From contig CAZLZD010000089.1 in the NCBI GenBank assembly GCA_964563925.1, positions 1-10,027 of the forward strand: DNA of 10,027 bases, in the 5' to 3' direction. The translations under genes were made by a program, and so were the position numbers. The DNA comes from JAUILA01 sp964563925 (GTDB lineage: Bacteria > Bacteroidota > Bacteroidia > Cytophagales > Cyclobacteriaceae). The notes under the pieces are model-generated. The model was given only the letters and a program-made list of their open reading frames with translations, had not been told where the DNA came from and did no database searches. This document shows positions 4,566 through 10,027 of the stretch, in pieces; the stretch's first letter is position 1, and the number at the start of each line of letters is the position of its first letter.

Positions 4566-6284
4566 TTAATACCGCCAGCTCGTGAGGTCGGCGCCGGCGG
4601 GGGCGGATGCTTCGATGCGCTCCAGGATCTTCGGTACGTACATGGTGTTATACCGCAGCCGGGAAATGGCATTGGGATTTTCGTGGTCGCCGTTCCAGCA
4701 GTGCTCCGCTCGGTCGCCGTAATCCACGTCTCCGTTGTAATTCGGATTCTCCGTATTCTCCAAAAAATCTTCCATAAGGTAAACGGCATTGTTCAGGTAG
4801 TAATTATCCATATCCCCGCAATAGATATTGATCTTCCCTTCGAGTTTCGGCCCCAGTGTTTCCCAGTTGGATTCCATGATATATCTAAGGTCATAATTCT
4901 CCTTCCAGTACTGAGCCACCTCGTGATCGATCTCGCCCGTTTCCTTGTCCCAGATCCGCTGCGGATAGCCGTCCTCGCCCATCGGAGAATAGACCGCTTC
5001 CCAGATATCGAATTGCTGACCGGACCGGCTTTTGGTGCCCAGCGCCAGTTCCTTGTGGTTCATGTCCCTGATCGAACTGCTGACATCACCCAGGTAATCC
5101 CGGTGACCGGGGCGCAGCACCTGTTTCAGGTTGCTGTCGTAGTAGTAGGCATTCTCATCCTCATAGATATCCACCAGGCAGTAAGCCCGGAAGTCAATGG
5201 GGTCGGGACAGGCCGCAAAGCAGCCATTGTATTCATCCGGGTAGAAGACCTGGGCGGCAAGCGCTTCCCACCCGCCGGTCGAACCGCCGTACAGGAACCT
5301 TGACCAGCCTTCGCCGATACCCCGGAATTTCTCTTCAATGAACGGGATGAGTTCGTAGGTAATCGCATCTCCGTAGGGTCCCAGGTTGGCACTGTTCACC
5401 GCATACGAATCGTCATAATAGGGATTGGCGTGCTGGATCGTGATAATGACAAAGCGCGGGAAATTGTCGGAGATCCACTGCTGGTAAAAGTCATAGGCTT
5501 CCTGCTGAACGATCCGGTTGTATCCCTCCATCTGGAATCTTTCGTTGTATTCCGGTTCAAGGTTTGGATCAGGCGGCGTTGTTCTGAATCCACCGAAATC
5601 ATAGGGAAAGTGGCCGTGGAAGATCATCAGGGGATAGCGGGCTTCCGGATGCTCGTCGAATCCCTCGGGAAGCAGCACATTGGCGCCGAGTTCGACCGGC
5701 CGGCCCCAGAATTCCGAAAGCTTTTCAGAAGTCATTTTCACGTGTTTAATGTATTTCGTGTCCTCTGGAGGGGCAATGGGTTCGATTTCCTGGTCAAGGA
5801 GAATGTCCAGGGTTCCGTTCATATCCGGCGAGATAGTTACTTTGACCGGTTTGCTGAAGAAGTTCCCGGGTTTACGGTTCCATTGCTGTCCTTCCCCCAT
5901 CTCCGGCGGGAGTTTCACGGTATGGCCCGTTGAAAGGTTGAACGTTTCGTAGCGGTTCAACAGCACCTGGGCGGTATATTCTCCGGCAGGAAGATCACGG
6001 AAATCCTTTACCGGATAGCCGAAGGAGGAGATATCGAACTGGCGAGGTACGCCCGGCGTCATGGCTTCCACATCCATACCAAAGACCTGTTGGGTTTGCG
6101 GTCCGTCGTTGATCTGAAAGCGCGGTTCCGAGCTATCATCGTTCGACAGCAGGAGGAGCAACCGTCCGTCCTGCGGTTCTTCGACCACCGATTGATCCAG
6201 GGAGATTTTAATTTGAAAGTCATCCTTGTTTTCAGACTGGCAGTTGAGAAAGAGGATGAGGAAGAGGAGGGGGAGGTTTTTCAT
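4566..6284 (-). CDS. Lipoprotein esterase, alpha/beta-hydrolase fold (putative esterase family)
   Basis: A 572-residue probable surface or periplasmic ester hydrolase. The N-terminus (MKNLPLLFLILFLNC) is a lipoprotein signal with Cys15; the Asn before Cys is unusual for a lipobox. Residues 20-165 form a beta-rich N-terminal region, as in enterochelin-esterase-like proteins, and the hydrolase core follows (PLMIFHGHFP at 218-227, RFVIITIQHANP at 277-288). The nucleophile elbow is LYGGSTGGW (331-339), giving Ser335. The likely acid is Asp491 or Asp493 in IYCGDMDNYYL, and the base His528 or His534 in EHCWNGDHENP. The length and the insert between elbow and acid, rich in Tyr/Asp/Glu, exceed a minimal esterase. 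It sits on the same strand as the M13 peptidase gene, 212 bases after it, but a decayed repeat separates them, so co-transcription is unsure. Substrate unknown. Confidence 0.85.
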   Translation of the reverse strand: MKNLPLLFLILFLNCQSENKDDFQIKISLDQSVVEEPQDGRLLLLLSNDDSSEPRFQINDGPQTQQVFGMDVEAMTPGVPRQFDISSFGYPVKDFRDLPAGEYTAQVLLNRYETFNLSTGHTVKLPPEMGEGQQWNRKPGNFFSKPVKVTISPDMNGTLDILLDQEIEPIAPPEDTKYIKHVKMTSEKLSEFWGRPVELGANVLLPEGFDEHPEARYPLMIFHGHFPYDFGGFRTTPPDPNLEPEYNERFQMEGYNRIVQQEAYDFYQQWISDNFPRFVIITIQHANPYYDDSYAVNSANLGPYGDAITYELIPFIEEKFRGIGEGWSRFLYGGSTGGWEALAAQVFYPDEYNGCFAACPDPIDFRAYCLVDIYEDENAYYYDSNLKQVLRPGHRDYLGDVSSSIRDMNHKELALGTKSRSGQQFDIWEAVYSPMGEDGYPQRIWDKETGEIDHEVAQYWKENYDLRYIMESNWETLGPKLEGKINIYCGDMDNYYLNNAVYLMEDFLENTENPNYNGDVDYGDRAEHCWNGDHENPNAISRLRYNTMYVPKILERIEASAPAGADLTSWRY

Positions 6285-6323
6285 GGGGGAATATAGTGAA
6301 TATGGGGGAATTAATTAATAGTA

Positions 6324-6433
6324 CGTCATGCCTGCCAAGTTATTTACGATCGTTATCCCTGCCTGCCCTTTAGATTAGCAAAGCCCCGTGGTGATCCACG
6401 GTCGTGACCGGAGCCGGAGTCTAGCCGGTACCT
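6324..6433 (-). repeat. Decayed inverted repeat B3
   Basis: On the minus strand it starts AGGTACCGGCTAGACTC (6433-6417), identical to the head of B4. It has an inner hairpin CCGTGG (6386-6391) with CCACGG (6396-6401), loop TGAT, and two degraded tails on the far side (CGTCATGCCTGCC at 6324, CGTTATCCCTGCC at 6352). Tail spacing (28) is close to that in B1 and B4. Drift in the tails suggests an old copy. Confidence 0.7.
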
Positions 6434-6439
6434 ATTGTT

Positions 6440-6490
6440 TTATTCAATCTCCTCTGATAAATCCTGAAGTTGAGGATTTACCCTCAATTC
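6440..6490 (-). pseudogene. C-terminal relic of a second GIY-YIG endonuclease gene
   Basis: On the minus strand, the frame that ends in TAA (6442-6440) reads NPQLQDLSEEIE-stop over 6478-6443. The intact protein ends NPQLQDLSWEFE-stop: ten of twelve residues agree, and NPxxxDL is a typical end of COG2827 proteins. Upstream of 6479 the similarity to the intact gene stops (four further codons read ELRV), and the M13 peptidase stop codon is 7 bases beyond 6490. Its distance to the B3 head is 6 bases, against 4 for the intact gene and B1. The gene was therefore lost, leaving only its 3' end attached to the repeat. The residue differences suggest a diverged copy, not a recent duplication. Confidence 0.82.
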
Positions 6491-6496
6491 AAAGAA

Positions 6497-8524
6497 TTAC
6501 CATATCCTCACACGCTCCTCCGGTGGCAGATAAAGAGAATCCCCGGGTGATATATCAAAAGCCTCATAAAACGCATCAATATTTCTGACGACTCCATTGA
6601 CCCTGAACATTCTTGGGGAATGGTGCCCGGATTGAATACTTTCCCGCAGGGCCTGGTCGCTGTATTTGCTCCTCCATGTTTGTGCATATCCGAGAAAAAC
6701 GCGTTGTAATCCCGTGTAGCCATCGATGGTGGGAGCTTTTGATCCGTTTAAACTTAACTTGTAGGCTTCCAGAGCGATATTCAATGCGCCCAGGTCAGCA
6801 ATATTTTCACCGAGCGTAACAGCTCCATTCAGGGGCAGGCTATCTAATACAGTGAATTCATTGTACTGGTTGACCAGCACTTCACTTTTTTCCTTAAACG
6901 CGGCTTCGGAGACAGCTGACCACCAATTTTTCATAACACCTGCCTCGTCAAATCTACCCCCTTCGTCATCAAAACCGTGGGTCATTTCGTGTCCGATCAG
7001 ACCGCCAATAACACCAAACAGGACCGCTTCATCCACCTCCGGGTTAAACAGGGGCGGTTGCAAAAGAGCAGCGGTAAAGACCACCACATTTCTGTTTTGG
7101 TTGAACCAGCCCATGGGAATATGAGGCGGCTGATACCAGCCGGCATCGTCTACAGGTTTTCCGGCTTTTGCCATCATGTCATCATGCCGGGCTTTTTGCA
7201 AAGTCCTTACGTTAGCAAAGAAATCTTCTGCGTTTAGTTGAATATCAGATAAATCTCTCCACTGATCCGGATAGCCGATTTGCGCACCCATTTCCGATAA
7301 TTTGAATAAAGCGTTTTCCCTGGTTTCGGAACTCATCCAGGGGGCCGATTCGATCCGATTTTTGAAAGCCAGCTTAAGAATAGATACCAGGGAGTCTGTT
7401 TGAGATTTGGTTTGCGGAGAGAAATATTTATCAACATACAATTTGCCTAATGCATCGCCAAGCAGTTCCCCGACCATACGGGAAGCCCTTTCAACTAAAG
7501 GGGGTTGTTGTTCAATCCCCCTCAAGGTCTTCTTGAAAAACTGAAAATGCGCTTCTCCCAAAGGACCCGCGAAGTATTCTGAATGGCTGTGCAGAACGCG
7601 CCACCTAAGATATTTCTTCCATTTTTCCAATGACTCCGAGGTAGTGAGCTGAGCAACGCCTTTGACAAATTCCGGTTGACGGATGACCACTGTGTTTATC
7701 CCGCTTACACCCAGTTCATTTAAAAAAAGATTCCAGTCAAGCTGCGGAAAATTCGCGTTGAGCGATGCCAGGGTATACGGGTTGTACATTTCCTCAGGAT
7801 CCCTGTTGACTTCCCTGCTGTTTTGAAAAGCAGCCAGTGACTTTTCCATATCCACAATGTCAGCGGCACAGGAACTGTTGCAATTGACGCCGGCCAAAGT
7901 AAACATCTCAACGATATGATCCTGATAGGCATCCCGGATCTCTGCAGTCCTGGGGTTGTTACTCAGATAAAAGTTTCTGGCCGGCAGACCGATACCCGAT
8001 TGTTCAATATACAGGGTATTTACGGACGGATCCATTACGTCTTCGAATACAGGGACCATAAACGGTGAATGGATTTGATACCTGGCTGCATAGGCAAAAT
8101 AAGCCATCAGTGATGAGTTGTCCTCAATCGCATCGATTTTGGCAAACTCGGTTTCCAGAAATCGGATGCCTTCGGATTTTCTTGAAACGGTATCCATAAA
8201 GGATTTGTAAAACGTCCCAATGAGATACGCTGCCGGATCATCCTTTGCATTTGCATCCGCGGCTTCCAGGATGATTTCTCGAGCGTTTTGCATTGATTTT
8301 TCAGACAACACCGTTCCCATCCAATAATCGGGATGGTCGTCAGGAATGTCGCTGTTTTTTATCCAGTTGCCGTTGGCAAACTGATAGAAGTTATCGCCTG
8401 GCCGGGTCAGGGTATCCATATATTCCAGGGCCAGACCTGAGTCCTTTAGTTGAGGAGAATTTTTTGAGGTACAACTGATGACAGCAATAATCATCAGATA
8501 TAAATAGGTCATTGAATTTTTCAT
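6497..8524 (-). CDS. M13 family metallopeptidase (neprilysin/PepO-like), lipoprotein
   Basis: A 675-residue zinc endopeptidase expected to cleave peptides outside the inner membrane. The signal is lipoprotein-type (MKNSMTYLYLMIIAVISC, Cys18). The N-terminal M13 domain is recognisable (RPGDNFYQFANGNWIKN at 41-57), and the catalytic domain has HEMTH at 512-516 in GLIGHEMTHGFDDEGGRFD, the third zinc ligand Glu573 in GENIADLGAL, a transition-state His in GHHSPRMFRVNG (633-644), and the family's usual end, RVRIW. Total length is standard. Odd: the substrate-binding NAxY motif that normally precedes LQPPxF is not visible; MGWFNQNRNVVVFTAALLQP (471-490) stands there. Hand counts of four 60-base lines give about 43% GC, against about 53% in three lines of the esterase gene, so it may have a different history. 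Expression is likely from the divergent region 8525-8839. Confidence 0.93.
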   Translation of the reverse strand: MKNSMTYLYLMIIAVISCTSKNSPQLKDSGLALEYMDTLTRPGDNFYQFANGNWIKNSDIPDDHPDYWMGTVLSEKSMQNAREIILEAADANAKDDPAAYLIGTFYKSFMDTVSRKSEGIRFLETEFAKIDAIEDNSSLMAYFAYAARYQIHSPFMVPVFEDVMDPSVNTLYIEQSGIGLPARNFYLSNNPRTAEIRDAYQDHIVEMFTLAGVNCNSSCAADIVDMEKSLAAFQNSREVNRDPEEMYNPYTLASLNANFPQLDWNLFLNELGVSGINTVVIRQPEFVKGVAQLTTSESLEKWKKYLRWRVLHSHSEYFAGPLGEAHFQFFKKTLRGIEQQPPLVERASRMVGELLGDALGKLYVDKYFSPQTKSQTDSLVSILKLAFKNRIESAPWMSSETRENALFKLSEMGAQIGYPDQWRDLSDIQLNAEDFFANVRTLQKARHDDMMAKAGKPVDDAGWYQPPHIPMGWFNQNRNVVVFTAALLQPPLFNPEVDEAVLFGVIGGLIGHEMTHGFDDEGGRFDEAGVMKNWWSAVSEAAFKEKSEVLVNQYNEFTVLDSLPLNGAVTLGENIADLGALNIALEAYKLSLNGSKAPTIDGYTGLQRVFLGYAQTWRSKYSDQALRESIQSGHHSPRMFRVNGVVRNIDAFYEAFDISPGDSLYLPPEERVRIW

Positions 8525-8839
8525 AGGAGCGCGTTAAGAATGATACCTGTTGTGAACAACCCATCACAGGGTAACGCCTGGCTACACGAAGAAAAAGTCT
8601 TGTTTAATAAGGTACCTATTTTTTATCAAATTATCCATATTTCCTCAAGCGCGTAGAGATCCTGCGATTTTGCCAAGTTCAGTCCCGGGGGTTTCATATT
8701 CATAGGAATGTTATCAACTTCACCTTTGCCAGGGTGGGTGATTGGCTATCAAATGGAAGCATGACGGGGTATGTCCTGGTCATGTCCCGGAAATTGCAGG
8801 AAAATTGATTATCTTATTATTCCAACAACTCAACGCGTG
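8525..8839. promoter_or_regulatory. Divergent promoter region between M13 peptidase and amidohydrolase genes
   Basis: No gene is seen here. Both neighbours start outward, so two promoters must lie in it, but I could not identify a convincing pair of Bacteroidota -33/-7 boxes. In the M13 leader there is an imperfect hairpin, TACCTGT (8544-8550) with ACAGGGTA (8566-8573), enclosing GTTGT (8549-8553)/ACAAC (8556-8560), which could be an operator. No copy of the repeat family is present apart from a bare GGTACCT at 8611-8617. An open frame upstream of 8840 exists but lacks coding support. Confidence 0.5.
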
Positions 8840-9751
8840 ATGAAAAATTTAATCCGTTGTTCCCTTTTTTGTTTTTCAATCTTCTTCATGCATTCCTCAT
8901 TCTCCCAGGAGGCTCAAAAGTATAGCGGCCCTATTATCGATATGCACATGCATGCCTTCCCGGAGAACAGTAGTTTTGCGAATATGCTCGGGCAGCCAAT
9001 GCCGCTGGCGTTGTCCGGCAGGGTATACACTGCACCGGCAACCATGGAGGAAGTGAAGCAGGAAACGCTTAGAGTGATGAAGGAACTTAATATCACCACG
9101 GCGATGCTTTCCGGCGGCAGGAACTGGCCGGATGCAGACCGCAATGTTTTCTGGATGGGCCAGGGTCATAGTGTTCCGGTGGATGAGTTAAGGAAAATGC
9201 ATGCTGCGGGTAACCTGGATGTGATAGGGGAGGTGGCGCCGAATTACCAGGGCATGCTGCCGACAGCGCCTGTCCTTGCCACCTACTATGATGTGGCCGA
9301 AGAACTGGATGTACCAATGGCCTATCATTTGTTTCCCGGAGGGCCTCCGGGTGGAGCCTATATTATGTATCCTGAAACCCGGGCGGTTCAGGCCAAGCCG
9401 CTACTCATGGAGGATATCCTGCTCAGCCACCCCAAAATGAGGATCTATATCATGCATGCCGGCTGGCCGTTCCTGGAGGATATGAAGGCCTTGATGTATG
9501 CGCACCCGCAGGTATATGTCGATACCGGGGTGATTGCCTGGATACTGCCGCGGGCGGAGTTTCATAGTTTCATCAAGGGACTCGTTGAGGCCGGGTTCGG
9601 CAAGCGGATTATGTTTGGGACCGACCAGATGATCTGGCCGGAAACCATCACCGAATCGGTGGAGGCGGTGAACTCGATGGACTTCCTTTCGCTGGAACAA
9701 AAAGCTGATATTTTTTATAATAATGCCGCCCGGTTTATGGGGGTTGAGTAG
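8840..9751 (+). CDS. Secreted amidohydrolase family protein (Amidohydro_2 type)
   Basis: A 303-residue exported metal-dependent hydrolase with a TIM-barrel fold. I place the start at 8840, not at the in-frame ATG at 8771, because from here the protein opens with a signal peptide (MKNLIRCSLFCFSIFFMHSSFSQ, cleavage near 22). Metal-binding features are in order: IIDMHMHAF (HxH at 36/38), GEVAPNY (Glu131), MAYHLF (His163), IYIMHAGWP (His206) and FGTDQMIW (Asp262), as in PF04909 enzymes such as decarboxylases and lactonases. A substrate cannot be named. The stop codon TAG (9749-9751) is also the first three bases of the TAGGTCC repeat head, so the repeat forms the end of the gene; the C-terminus (NNAARFMGVE) is near the usual family end, so little seems lost. 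It is divergent from the M13 peptidase gene. Confidence 0.88.
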   Translation: MKNLIRCSLFCFSIFFMHSSFSQEAQKYSGPIIDMHMHAFPENSSFANMLGQPMPLALSGRVYTAPATMEEVKQETLRVMKELNITTAMLSGGRNWPDADRNVFWMGQGHSVPVDELRKMHAAGNLDVIGEVAPNYQGMLPTAPVLATYYDVAEELDVPMAYHLFPGGPPGGAYIMYPETRAVQAKPLLMEDILLSHPKMRIYIMHAGWPFLEDMKALMYAHPQVYVDTGVIAWILPRAEFHSFIKGLVEAGFGKRIMFGTDQMIWPETITESVEAVNSMDFLSLEQKADIFYNNAARFMGVE

Positions 9752-9798
9752 GTCCTGATTCGAATCCGGCCTATGCCGGATGTTAATCAGGATGACGG
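9750..9798 (+). repeat. Nested-hairpin repeat A7 (CCTGATT subfamily), canonical
   Basis: Outer stem TCCTGATT (9753-9760) with AATCAGGA (9785-9792), inner stem ATCCGG (9764-9769) with CCGGAT (9776-9781), loop CCTATG, tail ATGACGG. Same geometry as A3 and A5 with different paired bases. The head overlaps the stop codon of the amidohydrolase gene. Confidence 0.9.
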
Positions 9799-9800
9799 AG

Positions 9801-9839
9801 TGGAGGATGCCGGTCTGGAGGATGCCGGTCTGGACGATG
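9801..9839 (+). repeat. 15-base tandem repeat between A7 and B4
   Basis: TGGAGGATGCCGGTC occurs at 9801-9815 and 9816-9830, followed by a partial third unit TGGACGATG that runs into an ATGACGG tail (9836-9842). It seems derived from repeat-tail sequence by slippage. Confidence 0.85.
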
Positions 9840-9857
9840 ACGGGGGGTAATATAATT

Positions 9858-9931
9858 CGTCATGCCGGGCAGTTTAAAATGTTCGTCATGCCGGCAAAGC
9901 TCTGTGATAACACAGAGTCTAGCCGGTACCT
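9858..9931 (-). repeat. Inverted nested-hairpin repeat B4
   Basis: On the minus strand: head AGGTACCGGCTAGACTC from 9931, inner hairpin CTCTGTG (9900-9906) with CACAGAG (9911-9917) and a 4-base loop, then CCGGC and two ATGACGAA tails whose plus-strand CGTCAT lie at 9884-9889 and 9858-9863. It is the best-preserved B copy. A 30-base spacer (9932-9961) separates it from the head of A8, the slot that holds the GIY-YIG gene elsewhere. Confidence 0.82.
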
Positions 9932-9961
9932 GTAAAAGCATAAAGCACTTATTTACACGAT

Positions 9962-10027
9962 AGGTCCCGTGTCGATACCGATTGTTCCCGGGTCAAACCC
10001 GGGACCGGTAGTTTCACGGGATGACGG
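9962..10027 (+). repeat. Nested-hairpin repeat A8 (CCCGTG subfamily), at window end
   Basis: Outer stem TCCCGTG (9965-9971) with CACGGGA (10015-10021), middle stem TACCG (9976-9980) with CGGTA (10006-10010), innermost stem TCCCGGG (9986-9992) with CCCGGGA (9998-10004), tail ATGACGG to the last base. The array probably continues beyond the window. Confidence 0.88.

Noticed and set aside
4539..5303. 254-residue plus-strand open frame opposite the esterase gene
   Set aside because: Antisense shadow of a gene with a clear GxSxG elbow and lipoprotein signal; its hydrophobic Val/Ile-rich translation is typical of such shadows.
8611..8617. GGTACCT in the divergent region as a remnant B head
   Set aside because: Only seven bases match (a KpnI-like palindrome); no hairpin or tail accompanies it.
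8771..8839. Upstream in-frame start for the amidohydrolase gene
   Set aside because: It would put 23 residues, including two cysteines and charged residues, before a normal signal peptide that starts at 8840.

Overview
The window reads as a Bacteroidota chromosome segment of moderate GC. The evidence is the type of ECF sigma factor (its last helix carries the GYKNANV..KKKK signature common in that phylum) with a TPR-bearing anti-sigma partner, a TapB/DUF3108-like secreted protein, M13 and esterase lipoproteins with relaxed lipoboxes, and starts that mostly lack a clear Shine-Dalgarno. The family assignments are from memory of the motifs; no search was possible. I see no rRNA, tRNA, CRISPR array, transposase or phage gene.

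Layout. 51-1303 (minus): a two-gene unit, ECF sigma factor then membrane anti-sigma-like protein, with a 4-base ATGA overlap. 1304-1436: divergent promoter region with a strong hairpin in the sigma leader. 1437-3613 (plus): a secreted TapB/DUF3108-like protein and a two-TM protein with a periplasmic coiled coil, possibly controlled by the sigma factor. 3615-4563: a dense array of nested-hairpin repeats with an intact small GIY-YIG endonuclease gene (3829-4113, minus) inside it. 4566-6284 (minus): a lipoprotein esterase of the alpha/beta-hydrolase fold. 6285-6496: a decayed repeat followed by the last codons of a second, lost GIY-YIG gene. 6497-8524 (minus): an M13 metallopeptidase lipoprotein. 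8525-8839: divergent promoter region. 8840-9751 (plus): a secreted amidohydrolase. 9749-10027: a second repeat array that runs off the window.

The most interesting object is the repeat system. All copies share one plan: an AGGT head, an outer stem, an inner hairpin, and an ATGACG tail. Two plus-oriented subfamilies (outer stem CCCGTG or CCTGAT) and one minus-oriented subfamily (B) alternate in a fixed order: A(CCCGTG), A(CCTGA), B inverted. The stems differ between copies but stay complementary, which argues that the structure is selected or is needed for propagation. The intact GIY-YIG gene lies exactly in the head-to-head slot between an inverted B copy and an A copy. Two other B/A slots are nearly empty (14 and 30 bases), and the decayed B copy at 6324-6433 still carries 12 codons of a GIY-YIG C-terminus at the same place. 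This suggests a REP-like palindrome family linked to a GIY-YIG nuclease, by analogy with REP elements and RAYT transposases; the functional link is inference.

The repeats lie only at gene 3' ends or in the convergent/tandem gaps and are absent from the two divergent promoter regions. One copy supplies the stop codon of the amidohydrolase gene.
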